A DNA stretch of 64,000 nt, from the NCBI GenBank assembly GCA_904419775.1, contig CAJFSX010000002.1, positions 1 to 64,000 of the forward strand. The letters run 5' to 3'. The notes under the pieces were generated by a model, which worked only from the letters and a program-made list of their open reading frames with translations, had not been told where the DNA came from and ran no database searches. The stretch's first letter is position 1. Every line of letters begins with the position of its first letter. Position numbers and translations under genes: made by a program. Origin of the DNA: Candidatus Pararuminococcus gallinarum. GTDB taxonomy: Bacteria > Bacillota > Clostridia > Oscillospirales > Ruminococcaceae. Of this stretch, positions 34,243 through 42,580 are shown in pieces.

Positions 34243-35140
34243 ACAAAAGAGAAGAAACCTCCGTCCCTGGGTGCAGGGGATCTGGACGGTGGTGACCAAC
34301 AGCTATCTGGTGGGATTTTGGCAGGGAAAACTCTACCGCGGCCCCATCAAAAACCTCTGTGTCCCCGGGCTCAACTGCTATTCCTGCCCCGGAGCGGTGG
34401 GCTCCTGCCCTATCGGCGCCCTACAGGCGGTGATAGGTAGCCGGGACTATCATTTTGCCTTTTATGTGGTGGGATTTCTCATGGCGGTAGGCGCCATCTG
34501 CGGCCGGTTTGTCTGCGGCTGGCTCTGTCCCTTTGGCTGGATCCAGGAGCTGATTCACAAAATCCCCTTCCCCAAGAAGATCCGCTCCTTCCGATGGGAT
34601 AAGCCCCTCCGGTTTCTCAAATATGGGATTCTGGTAGTTTTCGTGATCCTGCTGCCCCTGTTTCTGGTGGACTTCATCGGCCAGGGAGAGCCCTTTTTCT
34701 GCAAGCTGATCTGCCCCGCCGGCACCCTGGAAGGCGGCATCCCCATGGTGCTGCTCAACGAGCCGCTGCGGGCGACCATTGGCTGGCTCTATACCTGGAA
34801 GATGGCCATTTTGGCGGTTTTGATCTTTTTATCCATTTTAACCTACCGGCCCTTCTGCAAATATCTTTGTCCCTTGGGGGCTGTCTATGGGCTGGCAAAT
34901 CCCGTCTCATTCTATAAGCTTCGGGTAGATGAGGAAAAATGCATCCACTGCGGAAAATGCGCCAAGGTCTGTCCTATGCAGGTGGACCCGGTCAAATCCC
35001 CTAACGCTTTGGAATGCATCCGCTGCGGGGAATGTAAAAAGGCCTGTCCCACCGGCGCCATTTCTATGGGATTTGGCGCCCGGGTCTCCGCCAAAAAGAT
35101 GATTGGCATCGATCTGCCAGAGATGGAGAAAAAGTCTTGA
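34235..35140 (+). CDS. Membrane 4Fe-4S polyferredoxin (NapH/YccM-like)
   Basis: A 301-residue membrane iron-sulfur protein. The start is TTG 34235, inside the end of the previous gene, so translation is coupled. It has about five hydrophobic spans and six Cys groups: [49 protein letters not shown], then two ferredoxin motifs [17 protein letters not shown] and [16 protein letters not shown]. It is likely to pass electrons from a cytosolic donor across the membrane to the CxxC peptide and TlpA-like lipoprotein. The -35 of the next promoter overlaps its stop codon. Confidence 0.92.
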   Translation: MAKQKRRNLRPWVQGIWTVVTNSYLVGFWQGKLYRGPIKNLCVPGLNCYSCPGAVGSCPIGALQAVIGSRDYHFAFYVVGFLMAVGAICGRFVCGWLCPFGWIQELIHKIPFPKKIRSFRWDKPLRFLKYGILVVFVILLPLFLVDFIGQGEPFFCKLICPAGTLEGGIPMVLLNEPLRATIGWLYTWKMAILAVLIFLSILTYRPFCKYLCPLGAVYGLANPVSFYKLRVDEEKCIHCGKCAKVCPMQVDPVKSPNALECIRCGECKKACPTGAISMGFGARVSAKKMIGIDLPEMEKKS

Positions 35141-35189
35141 CATGTGGGCATATGCACATTATAATGAGAGAGTAATGTGCATATGCCCA
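35137..35189 (+). promoter_or_regulatory. Promoter with 17-bp perfect inverted-repeat operator (DUF134 operon)
   Basis: TTGACA (35137-35142), 17-nt spacer, TATAAT (35160-35165). Arms TGGGCATATGCACATTA (35145-35161) and its exact complement (35173-35189) flank an 11-nt centre, so one arm fills the spacer and the other covers the start region. Each arm contains GCATATGC. Likely target of the DUF134 protein encoded 34 nt on. Confidence 0.85.
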
Positions 35190-35222
35190 TTTTTGCTGGG
35201 CAAAATGAAAGGAAGTAACCCC

Positions 35223-35582
35223 ATGCCCAGAAATGTCAAATGCAGGAGGGTCTGCGCCGAACCCCAGGCGGCATGCTTTGTACCGGAAAACGGGGGAGGG
35301 GAGGAGATCCGGCTCAGCGTAGACGAGCTGGAATCCCTGCGGCTGTGCGATCTGGAGGGAATGGACCAGGATATGGCCGCCGAGCGGATGAATGTCTCCC
35401 GCGGCACCTTTCAGCGCATTCTCTATGCGGCGCGGCGGCAGGTGGCTGACGCCCTTTGCCACGGCAAGATCCTGCGCATCGGCGGCGGCAACTACCAGGT
35501 GGCCCAGTCCCGTTGCCAATGCCCCGGAATGTGCGCCAAATGCAGATTTTCTGAAGACGATGAAACCAAAAAGGAGATGTAA
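35223..35582 (+). CDS. DUF134 family helix-turn-helix regulator
   Basis: A 119-residue DUF134 protein. ATG at 35223 follows AAAGGAAG. It starts MPRNVKCRRVCAEP, has RLSVDELESLRLCDLEGMDQ leading into a sigma-70 region 4-like helix-turn-helix (QDMAAERMNVSRGTFQRILYA), and ends with a cysteine cluster RCQCPGMCAKCRF that could hold an Fe-S cluster or metal. DUF134 genes often neighbour Mrp and NifX-like genes, as here. The operator directly upstream makes a redox- or iron-responsive autoregulator the simplest reading (inference). Confidence 0.9.
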   Translation: MPRNVKCRRVCAEPQAACFVPENGGGEEIRLSVDELESLRLCDLEGMDQDMAAERMNVSRGTFQRILYAARRQVADALCHGKILRIGGGNYQVAQSRCQCPGMCAKCRFSEDDETKKEM

Positions 35583-35588
35583 AATCCC

Positions 35589-36431
35589 ATGAGCGAATGT
35601 AATCACGATTGCGGAAGCTGTTCCCAGACCTGTGCGGAGCGGCAGAATCCCGCCGATTTTAAAGAAAGCCTCAACGAGATGAGCAGCGTCAAAAAGGTCA
35701 TCGGCGTTGTCAGCGGCAAGGGTGGCGTAGGCAAAAGCATTGTCACCGCTATGCTGGCTGTTCTCTTAAAGCGCCGGGGCTACAACACCGCTGTATTGGA
35801 TGCCGACATCACCGGTCCCTCCATCCCCAAGGTCTTCGGCATCAAGGAGCGGGCCCAGGCCAGTGAATTCGGCCTTCTGCCGGCCAAGAGCAAATTCGGC
35901 ACCGACATTATGAGTGTCAACATGCTGTTGGAAAACGAGGAAGATCCTGTTGTCTGGCGCGGCCCGATTATCGCCGGCACAGTCAAGCAGTTCTGGACCG
36001 ATGTGATCTGGTCGGATGTGGACTTTATGTTTGTGGATATGCCTCCGGGCACCGGCGATGTGCCATTGACCGTGTTTCAGTCCCTGCCGCTGGATGGCAT
36101 TATCGTGGTCACCTCTCCCCAGGAGCTGGTCAGCATGATCGTGGCCAAAGCTGTCAACATGGCAAAGCTGATGGATATCCCCATCCTGGGTGTGGTAGAA
36201 AATATGAGCTATGTAGAATGTCCTGACTGCGGCAAGAAGATCCTGGTCTTTGGGGAAAGCCATGTGGAAGAAGCAGCCAAGAAATATAATCTTCAGGTCT
36301 TGGGCAAAATCCCCATGACCCCGGATTTGGCCCGGGTCTGCGACCAGGGTGTCATCGAGCTGTTTGAAGGCGATTGGCTGGATCACGCAGCTGACGTCAT
36401 CGAAAATATAGAGGGAGATGCGAAGAAATGA
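35589..36431 (+). CDS. mrp: Mrp/NBP35-type Fe-S carrier ATPase
   Basis: A 280-residue P-loop ATPase of the Mrp/ApbC/Nbp35 family that binds and transfers 4Fe-4S clusters. ATG at 35589 lies 6 nt after the DUF134 stop. An N-terminal cysteine string MSECNHDCGSCSQTC resembles the eukaryotic Nbp35 ferredoxin-like extension; then Walker A GVVSGKGGVGKSIVTAML, VDMPPGTGDVPLT (Walker B region) and the bridging-cluster CPDCGKK. Stop and the next start share ATGA, so it is co-translated with the NifX-like gene. A scaffold/carrier role in cluster delivery, perhaps to the polyferredoxin, is inferred. Confidence 0.95.
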   Translation: MSECNHDCGSCSQTCAERQNPADFKESLNEMSSVKKVIGVVSGKGGVGKSIVTAMLAVLLKRRGYNTAVLDADITGPSIPKVFGIKERAQASEFGLLPAKSKFGTDIMSVNMLLENEEDPVVWRGPIIAGTVKQFWTDVIWSDVDFMFVDMPPGTGDVPLTVFQSLPLDGIIVVTSPQELVSMIVAKAVNMAKLMDIPILGVVENMSYVECPDCGKKILVFGESHVEEAAKKYNLQVLGKIPMTPDLARVCDQGVIELFEGDWLDHAADVIENIEGDAKK

Positions 36432-36844
36432 AAATCGCGGTAACCACTGAAAATGGCCAGGTCTTCCAGCATTTTGGCAAGACCAAAACCTTTACCCTGT
36501 ACACGGTGGAAAACGGTGCAGTACAGGAGAAAACCCTGCTGGACGGCGGCGATGAAGGACACAGCGCCCTGGTTGGCGTCCTCAAAAACGCAGGGGTAGA
36601 GCTTCTCATCTGCGGCGGCATTGGGCCGGGAGCCCAAAACGCCCTGGCAGCGGCTGGCATCACCTGTGTGGCCGGCGCTTCTGGAGATGTGGACGCTGCG
36701 GTGGCAGCCTATCTTGCCGGAACCCTGCAAATCGATCCGGCGGCGGCTCACTGTAACCACCACGGCCACGGGGAAGGCCATACTTGTGGCGATCATCACG
36801 GCCATGAGGGCGGTCACAGCTGCGGAGCCCACACCTGCAAATAA
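36428..36844 (+). CDS. NifX/NifB-type dinitrogenase iron-molybdenum cofactor family protein with His/Cys tail
   Basis: A 138-residue protein, residues 1-105 being the NifX/NafY domain (KIAVTTENGQVFQHFGKTKT start, ICGGIGPGAQNALAAAGI core) that binds metal-sulfur cofactors. No nitrogenase is present, so it is one of the orphan Clostridia/Desulfovibrio type members. Residues 108-138 are an unusual tail with ten His and four Cys in 31 residues (for example CNHHGHGEGHTC), suggesting metal storage or delivery. It overlaps mrp by 4 nt and ends the operon before a terminator. Confidence 0.92.
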   Translation: MKIAVTTENGQVFQHFGKTKTFTLYTVENGAVQEKTLLDGGDEGHSALVGVLKNAGVELLICGGIGPGAQNALAAAGITCVAGASGDVDAAVAAYLAGTLQIDPAAAHCNHHGHGEGHTCGDHHGHEGGHSCGAHTCK

Positions 36845-36854
36845 TTGCGCGCAA

Positions 36855-36891
36855 AAAAAGAGCGGAAGCTTAGGCTTCCGCTCTTTTTATT
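36855..36891. terminator. Bidirectional terminator (NifX-like / acetyltransferase)
   Basis: 15-bp arms (36855-36869, 36874-36888), loop TTAG, A and T runs. Confidence 0.9.
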
Positions 36892-36906
36892 TGGGCATTT
36901 CAGTCT

Positions 36907-37422
36907 TTATTTCATCTCTTCCCGGAGCAGGGAGTAGATACAGGAATCGAGAATCCGCCCTCTCTTGTATACACTTTGACGGAGGATCCCTTCCAGGGTA
37001 AAGCCCGCCTTTTCCAGAGCGCGGCGGCTCCCCAGATTGGCGGCATAGGGCTCGGCGTGGATGCGGGCAATGTCATAGCGGGAAAAGGCCTCCTCGCACA
37101 TCCGCCGGATGGCCCGGGACATAATCCCCCGGCCCCAAAAGGACTCTCCCAGCCAGTAGCCGATCTCCCCGCTTTTGCGGTAGACGTCTTCCCCGAGAGT
37201 GACGCTGATGCTCCCCACGGCCTGGCCGTCGATCTGGATCGCCCGGGCCAGCTGGCGCTCCTCGCCGGCCTGGATGCAGGAGAGGACAAACTGCCGGGCA
37301 TCGTCATAAGCATAGGGAAAGGGGAAGACATCCCGCAGGTTGGCCGCGATTTTCTCATTGTTGGCATAAAGGTATACACTGTCGACATCTTCTATCGTCC
37401 AGGGACGAAGGATAAATTCCAT
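36907..37422 (-). CDS. RimJ/RimL-type GNAT acetyltransferase
   Basis: A 171-residue GNAT protein of the RimJ/RimL ribosomal-protein acetyltransferase group, substrate unknown. ATG at 37422 lies 9 nt from AAAGGAG; an ATG at 37431 touches the site. It shows EFILRPWTIEDVDSVYLYAN, GEIGYWLGESFWGRGIMSRAI (acetyl-CoA loop W-G-R-G) and the closing GSRRALEKAGFTLEGILRQSV. It lies 59 nt downstream of cca on the same strand and may share its transcript. Confidence 0.92.
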   Translation of the reverse strand: MEFILRPWTIEDVDSVYLYANNEKIAANLRDVFPFPYAYDDARQFVLSCIQAGEERQLARAIQIDGQAVGSISVTLGEDVYRKSGEIGYWLGESFWGRGIMSRAIRRMCEEAFSRYDIARIHAEPYAANLGSRRALEKAGFTLEGILRQSVYKRGRILDSCIYSLLREEMK

Positions 37423-37480
37423 CTGGGTCATCTCCTTTGAGGGGATTTTAACACAGGGGCCCAGGAAAAACAAGAAGGTC

Positions 37481-38824
37481 TTAGGAGCCCTGTTCCCAAA
37501 GGGCGTGAGCCCGCAGCAGCAGGGCTTCTTTCTGGTTGGGCAGTTCCCCGTCGATGACGGCGGAGAGCAGCTCCTTTAAAATGCTGCCCAGCTGAGGCCC
37601 AGCTGGAAGGCCTAAAGCCATCAGATCCCGCCCGCCTACGGCGAGGTCAGGAAGGGAGAGGCAGGGCCTTTTTTGCAGCTGCTTTCTGGCGCACTCTTCC
37701 AGAGCATCGATGTGAGCAAGACGATCCGGATCGGGGTTCCGGCGCTGGGCCCGGATATCCGCCCGGCGGATGTCCAGAATATCGAAAAAGCCTTCCTCCC
37801 CCAGCTGGGAAAGCCAGCGCCGGACTGTTTTGGCCTCCGTCGGGATGTCCAGGCCGTGATGGCGGATGAGGGAGACAATCTGTTCCCGCTGGGCGGTAGA
37901 AAAGCGGAGATTGCGCAGGATGGTGTCGGCCATCTGGGCAGAGATTTCCTCGTGCCCAAAGGCATGTCCCACCCCATCCTCTGACCGGGTGAAACAGCGA
38001 GGCTTGCCGATATCATGAAGCAGCATGGCCATCCGCAGGGATTGGGTAGGCCGGATGAAGGAGACAGCCCGGGCCATATGGGTATATAGGTCAAAATCAT
38101 GGTGGGGATTGTGCTGGTCAAGGCCGACACAGGGCAAAAGTTCCGGGACCCAAACTCCCAGTATGTCGGGGGAGGTAAGGAGGACGGACAGACAGTTTTC
38201 CCCGGTGATGAGCCGGAGCAGCTCTTCCCGGACCCGCTCGGCGGAGATGGCCTTCAGCAGTCCTCTCAACTCATGGAGGGCGACAGCGGTGGCGTCCTCA
38301 ATAGAAAATCCCAGCGCTGAAGAAAAACGCAGGGCTCTGAGAATGCGCAAGGCATCCTCAGAAAAGCGACGCCGGGGATCGCCTACACAGCGGATGAGCC
38401 CCAGCCGGAGATCCTCCCGGCCTCCGAAAAAGTCCACCAGTCCTACCTGAGGATGATAGGCCATGGCATTGACGGTGAAATCCCGGCGGGAGAGGTCGTC
38501 CGCCAAATGAGGAGAAAATCGGACAGCGTCAGGATGCCGGTGGTCGGAATAGCCGCCATCCACCCGGAAGGTGGTGATTTCAATGGGCATCCCGTCTATG
38601 TGTACAGTTAGGGTGCCGTGTTTGAGGCCGGTAGGCACCAGGGAAAAGCCTTCAAATATAGCCAGCATGTCCTCTGGCCGGGCGGCAGTGGTGATGTCCC
38701 AGTCATGGGGCTCCCTTCCCAGCAGGGAATCCCGGACGCATCCTCCTACAGCGTAGGCGGCAAAGCCCTGGGCGGTGAGCAGGGAAAGGGCGCTTTCCAC
38801 AGCAGAAGGCAGATGAATCTTCAT
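37481..38824 (-). CDS. cca: CCA tRNA nucleotidyltransferase
   Basis: A 447-residue class II CCA-adding enzyme that builds or repairs the tRNA 3' CCA end. ATG at 38824 sits 7 nt after AAAGGA; an ATG at 38851 is the alternative. Head domain: AYAVGGCVRDSLLGREPHDWDIT (G-G-x-V-R-D and D-x-D), TFRVDGGYSDHRHPDAVRF, DLSRRDFTVNAMA; neck: DALRILRALRFSSALGF. Residues about 250-360 form an HD domain (LLHDIGKPRCF, HEEISAQMA), a fusion common in Clostridia that adds phosphatase or phosphodiesterase activity. No tRNA gene is nearby. Confidence 0.95.
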   Translation of the reverse strand: MKIHLPSAVESALSLLTAQGFAAYAVGGCVRDSLLGREPHDWDITTAARPEDMLAIFEGFSLVPTGLKHGTLTVHIDGMPIEITTFRVDGGYSDHRHPDAVRFSPHLADDLSRRDFTVNAMAYHPQVGLVDFFGGREDLRLGLIRCVGDPRRRFSEDALRILRALRFSSALGFSIEDATAVALHELRGLLKAISAERVREELLRLITGENCLSVLLTSPDILGVWVPELLPCVGLDQHNPHHDFDLYTHMARAVSFIRPTQSLRMAMLLHDIGKPRCFTRSEDGVGHAFGHEEISAQMADTILRNLRFSTAQREQIVSLIRHHGLDIPTEAKTVRRWLSQLGEEGFFDILDIRRADIRAQRRNPDPDRLAHIDALEECARKQLQKRPCLSLPDLAVGGRDLMALGLPAGPQLGSILKELLSAVIDGELPNQKEALLLRAHALWEQGS

Positions 38825-38850
38825 TGCATGTTCTCGTCCTTTCTTTTCCA

Positions 38851-39393
38851 TTAACCCAACCTCCCAGGACGCTCATAAATCAGTTCCACCATGCCGTGAC
38901 ACTCTTGTGTGCTGATGAGATTGCATGCGCGCCTTTCTTCCAGCGCCCCAAAGAGGCGGACGCCGCTGCCCAGAATGGTGGGGATCACGGTAAGATGGAA
39001 AATGTCGATGGCGTCCTCCCAGATGAGCTGCTGGGCAAGATTGGCGCCGCCGCAGATCCAGATATCCTTTCCTTCCTCCCGCCGCAGCTGTTCTATCAGT
39101 ATGGCTGGATCCTGGGCAACAAACCTAACTTCTGATGTGGAGGGCATCTTTTGATGGGTAAAGACATAGCTGGCCATCCCCTGATATGGCCACTGTCCAG
39201 GAGAGAGCTCGGTGAAAATTTGGTGGTAGGTGTTCCATCCCATAAGCACAGTGTCAATATTCTGCATTAACTGAGCGTAACTTCCGGGCTCCCCGGCGTC
39301 GGGAGCTTGAGCTTCCAACCACTGCACTCCGTCCAGAGAATCAGCGATGAAACCGTCCAGGCTCATGGCAAGATAGAGTATAACTTTTCTCAT
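38851..39393 (-). CDS. Dihydrofolate reductase family (RibD C-terminal-like) protein
   Basis: A 180-residue DHFR-fold reductase, ATG at 39393 after AAAGGGGG. It begins RKVILYLAMSLDGFIADSLDG, has TVLMGWNTYHQIFTELSP and DIWICGGANLAQQLI with LTVIPTILGSGVRLFG, the pattern of the YwjB/RibD_C group and not of folate-pathway DHFR. NADPH-dependent reduction of an unknown substrate is expected. It lies 26 nt upstream of cca on the same strand. Confidence 0.9.
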   Translation of the reverse strand: MRKVILYLAMSLDGFIADSLDGVQWLEAQAPDAGEPGSYAQLMQNIDTVLMGWNTYHQIFTELSPGQWPYQGMASYVFTHQKMPSTSEVRFVAQDPAILIEQLRREEGKDIWICGGANLAQQLIWEDAIDIFHLTVIPTILGSGVRLFGALEERRACNLISTQECHGMVELIYERPGRLG

Positions 39394-39460
39394 GGAGATC
39401 CCCCTTTGTCCTTTTTATTTTACTATATTTCCTGGGCTTTGGGTATCCGTGTTCCCATGG

Positions 39461-39554
39461 AATAATTATTAGATTGTTCCCTAGAAAACTTTCAAAATAT
39501 CCTTGACAGGGAGGAGAAGTTCTGATAATATAATAACAGAAATAATAATTATTA
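39461..39554 (+). promoter_or_regulatory. perR-rubrerythrin promoter with two AT-rich PerR-like boxes
   Basis: TTGACA (39503-39508), 17-nt spacer, TAATAT (39526-39531). The palindromes AATAATTATT (39461-39470) and TAATAATTATTA (39543-39554) lie upstream of -35 and just after the start, both close to the Bacillus PerR box TTATAATTATTATAA (family knowledge). Confidence 0.7.
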
Positions 39555-39575
39555 CTATTAAGAGAGGAGCCTGAC

Positions 39576-39986
39576 ATGAAATATTCCCGTCAGAGGGAGT
39601 TGATACTCGAAGCTGTCAGAGAGGACGATGTCCATCCCACAGCGGACTTTATCTATCAAAGGCTTAAAAAAGATCATCCAAACCTGAGCCTAGGGACAGT
39701 ATACCGCAATTTAAACCTGCTCAGTGAGATCGGTACCATCAATAAGCTTCATGTGCCAGGGATGCCTGACCGTTTTGACGGCAACATCACTCCCCATTAT
39801 CACTTTTATTGTAAGCACTGCGGCAGGGTCTTTGACGTCAGTATAGATTTTCCACAGGAAATCGATCGGGAGGTAGAGAGGAAAACCGGCCATCAGGTGG
39901 ATTCCCACAGCATCCTCTTCAGCGGCATCTGTAAAGGCTGCGCCCAGAAAACACCAGATCAAGACGGCAATAGTGCCGTTAGATAA
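39576..39986 (+). CDS. perR: Fur family regulator, PerR type
   Basis: A 136-residue Fur-family repressor, ATG at 39576 after GAGAGGAG. Winged helix: EDDVHPTADFIYQRLKKDHP and LSLGTVYRNLNLLSEIG. The metal/peroxide site includes the His of HPTAD, RFDGNITPHYHFYC with an Asp after Phe as in PerR, and zinc cysteines CKHC and CKGC. It precedes a rubrerythrin gene by 22 nt, the standard peroxide-defence pairing in anaerobes. AT palindromes at its promoter suggest autorepression. Confidence 0.9.
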   Translation: MKYSRQRELILEAVREDDVHPTADFIYQRLKKDHPNLSLGTVYRNLNLLSEIGTINKLHVPGMPDRFDGNITPHYHFYCKHCGRVFDVSIDFPQEIDREVERKTGHQVDSHSILFSGICKGCAQKTPDQDGNSAVR

Positions 39987-40008
39987 ATTTTGACAGAAAG
40001 AAGGAACG

Positions 40009-40545
40009 ATGATGAACTTAAAAGGATCAAAAACCGAAGCCAACCTGATGACTGCTTTTGCAGGGGAATCCCAGGCAAGAAACAAATACACCTATTTTGC
40101 AAGCAAAGCAAGAAAAGACGGCTTTGTACAGATCGCGAACCTGTTTGAAGAAACCGCCAACAACGAAAAAGAGCATGCAAAAATTTGGTTTAAACTGCTG
40201 GATGGCATCGGTTCCACCGCAGAAAACCTGAAGGCTGCCGCAGCTGGCGAGAACTATGAGTGGACCGATATGTACGCTACCTTTGCCAAAGAGGCCAAAG
40301 AAGAGGGATTCGATCAGATCGCGTTCCTTTTTGAGTCTGTTGGCAAGATCGAGAAGCATCACGAGGAGCGGTATCTGGATCTGCTCAAAAACGTCGAGGA
40401 GAACAAAGTCTTTAAGAAAGACGGCAAGGTCTATTGGAAGTGCGGTAACTGCGGCCATATCCATGAAGGCACCGAGGCCCCTGGCGTATGTCCGGTCTGC
40501 AACCATCCCCAGGCTTATTTTGAACTGGTCAACAAAAACTATTAA
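40009..40545 (+). CDS. rbr: Rubrerythrin
   Basis: A 178-residue rubrerythrin that reduces hydrogen peroxide with electrons from rubredoxin or NADH oxidoreductase. ATG at 40009 follows AAGGAACG; a second ATG follows directly. Diiron helices: [52 protein letters not shown] and [10 protein letters not shown]. The C-terminal rubredoxin-like site is [10 protein letters not shown] ... [11 protein letters not shown]. Co-transcribed with perR; a terminator follows. Confidence 0.97.
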   Translation: MMNLKGSKTEANLMTAFAGESQARNKYTYFASKARKDGFVQIANLFEETANNEKEHAKIWFKLLDGIGSTAENLKAAAAGENYEWTDMYATFAKEAKEEGFDQIAFLFESVGKIEKHHEERYLDLLKNVEENKVFKKDGKVYWKCGNCGHIHEGTEAPGVCPVCNHPQAYFELVNKNY

Positions 40546-40576
40546 TCGACAATTCCTATTTATATACCTTTTTCAT

Positions 40577-40622
40577 AAGGACAAAGCGGACAGCGGTTTT
40601 GCTGTCCGCTTTGTCCTTTTCT
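40577..40622 (+). terminator. Terminator of perR-rbr
   Basis: 18-bp arms (40577-40594, 40601-40618) followed by TT. Confidence 0.88.
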
Positions 40623-40736
40623 GAATATGAATATTTTTCCACTTTTCTTTCCAGGGGAGGAGATTTGTATTATAATAGACGCTGTATTTGGACAAAATCC
40701 GGCAGCAATGCGGAAGAGAAAGGATGAGACTCTCCA

Positions 40737-42116
40737 TTGAAACATACAACCAAGCAAAAAAGGATCATCCTCTATTGGCTGGTCATTGCCATATCAGCGG
40801 TAATTCTCTATCTGGGATATCAATGGGCGGTTTCGGGCGGAGATAACGGCGCCGGCACCCTGCCTGCCCCGAATACCCAGAATAAGGCGAGAATCACCGA
40901 GATCATGGCAGAGGATCTGGTGGAAACCGACCTGGGGGGACAGGCGGTATATCAGTGGATCTGTTATTTTAAGGCCGAGATACTGGACGGGGAATTCCAG
41001 GGGGAAATTGCCACCATCCGCCAGTCCATCGACGAGAATATGATTCCGTCTTCCATACCGGTTCAGGAGGGGGACGAGATCTATGTCACCGTCAACCGGG
41101 GAGAGGATGGCAGCCTGACGGGGACAGCGGGGGATTATGTGAGGACAACGCCCCTGTATCTATTGGTGGGAGGATTCCTCCTCTTACTGCTGATTTTTGG
41201 CAGGAAGAAGGGAGTGAACACCATCATTTCGCTGGCATTTACCTGCCTGGCGGTGTTTATTGTCTTTGTGCCGGCCATCCTCAACGGGTACAACCCCATG
41301 CCGGTCTCGATTCTTGTGTGTATTTATATCATCTTTATGACACTGCTTATCTGCAATGGCTTTACCTTTAAAACGGCGGCCAGCGCGCTGGGCTGTATCG
41401 GTGGCGTCTTGGTGGCGGGAGTGGTCTCCTACAGCATGGAGTATATCTTGAAGCTGACGGGTATGGTAGAGGAGCAAAGCCTGCTGTTAACCACCATCAC
41501 CGAAAACGCTAGCTTCGACTTCCGGGGGCTGATTTTTGCCGAGATCATCATCGGCGCCCTGGGAGCTGTTATGGACGTTTCTATGGACATCGCCTCGGCC
41601 CTGGAAGAGCTGATCTCTAAGGTGCCGGAGCTGGGCTTTCGCCAGATTATCAAATCCGGTATGAAGGTGGGCCGGGATGTTATGGGCACCATGGCCAATA
41701 CGCTGATTTTGGCCTATGCGGGAGGAAGCCTTTCCACCATCATGCTGATTACAGTCTCCGGTAAGGATTTATCCCTCATCCTCAATGGAGAGCTAATTTC
41801 TGTAGAGATACTCAAAGCCATGGCGGGCAGTATTGGTATCCTCTTCACCATTCCCATTACGGCCATTGTCACGGCCCTTCTCCACACGGAAGGGGTCCAC
41901 TGGAGAAAGCGCCGCCATCGGCGATCCAGCCGTCCTGCTGGGGCAGAGGAGACTCTACAGCAGAATGCACCCTTTATGGAGCAAGAGCCTATAGCCCTGG
42001 CGACTGCCGCGCCATCCCTAGAGGAGGCAACGACGGAGGAAAAGCACTCGGAATCCCCACAAGGGGATTGGTCCCGCTTTCAGGAGATCATGGGGAACAA
42101 GGAGAAAGAAAAATAA
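40737..42116 (+). CDS. YibE/F-like membrane protein
   Basis: A 459-residue membrane protein of the YibE/F family, function unknown. The start is TTG 40737 behind AAAGGATGAG. An N-terminal anchor (ILYWLVIAISAVILYLGYQ) leads into an outside beta-rich domain (about 45-135), then seven to eight membrane spans from 142 to 395 with DVSMDIASALEELISKVPELG and GRDVMGTMANTLILAYAGG, the family signature. The last 65 residues are an acidic, Arg-rich cytosolic tail. Monocistronic with a terminator. Confidence 0.93.
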   Translation: MKHTTKQKRIILYWLVIAISAVILYLGYQWAVSGGDNGAGTLPAPNTQNKARITEIMAEDLVETDLGGQAVYQWICYFKAEILDGEFQGEIATIRQSIDENMIPSSIPVQEGDEIYVTVNRGEDGSLTGTAGDYVRTTPLYLLVGGFLLLLLIFGRKKGVNTIISLAFTCLAVFIVFVPAILNGYNPMPVSILVCIYIIFMTLLICNGFTFKTAASALGCIGGVLVAGVVSYSMEYILKLTGMVEEQSLLLTTITENASFDFRGLIFAEIIIGALGAVMDVSMDIASALEELISKVPELGFRQIIKSGMKVGRDVMGTMANTLILAYAGGSLSTIMLITVSGKDLSLILNGELISVEILKAMAGSIGILFTIPITAIVTALLHTEGVHWRKRRHRRSSRPAGAEETLQQNAPFMEQEPIALATAAPSLEEATTEEKHSESPQGDWSRFQEIMGNKEKEK

Positions 42117-42149
42117 AAAAGGCAGCCGAATCTGCGGCTGCCTTTTTAG
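42116..42149. terminator. Bidirectional terminator (YibE/F / PPC protein)
   Basis: AAAAAGGCAGCCG, 6-nt loop, CGGCTGCCTTTTT. Confidence 0.9.
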
Positions 42150-42160
42150 ATCATGATCGC

Positions 42161-42580
42161 CTATAAATCGAGGAGATTTAATCCGATTTCATCGGAATGG
42201 AAGCGGCCAATGTGACCGTTTACCGTATGGATAAAGATTTCCCCGGTGGCGCTGATGGTCGCCTCGTTGAGATGGCCGCCGAAGACATGGCCTGCTTGGT
42301 CGCCAAAGGTGGCGTGGATATGGAGATAGACCTCCCCATTCATTTCAGAAACATTGCCCACGATCGAGGTGATTTCCAGCACACCGGAAAGCTCGTTGGG
42401 ATAGAATTTCTTTTCCTTGGTGTCAAATACGCCGACAACGGCGTGGTTGGCAGCACCAAGGCCGACGATAGAACCGGCCTGGACCTTTTCTTTGGCGCAG
42501 ACCTCCTTGAGGGCGGCGCAAACCTCCTCGCCCTTTTCCAGACGCACCGCAATGGTGTCGCCGAATACACGATAGACCAT
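42161..42580 (-). CDS. PPC/DUF296 domain protein
   Basis: A 139-residue stand-alone PPC domain (plants and prokaryotes conserved, DUF296), a trimeric metal-binding fold whose bacterial role is unknown. ATG at 42580 lies after AAAGGGTG. Typical: FGDTIAVRLEKGEEVCAALKE, SIVGLGAANHAVVGVFD and the metal-ligand block VYLHIHATFGDQAGHVFGGHL with several His, then TGEIFIHTV. Monocistronic. The gap 42581-42878 carries the divergent promoters and no gene. Confidence 0.92.
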   Translation of the reverse strand: MVYRVFGDTIAVRLEKGEEVCAALKEVCAKEKVQAGSIVGLGAANHAVVGVFDTKEKKFYPNELSGVLEITSIVGNVSEMNGEVYLHIHATFGDQAGHVFGGHLNEATISATGEIFIHTVNGHIGRFHSDEIGLNLLDL

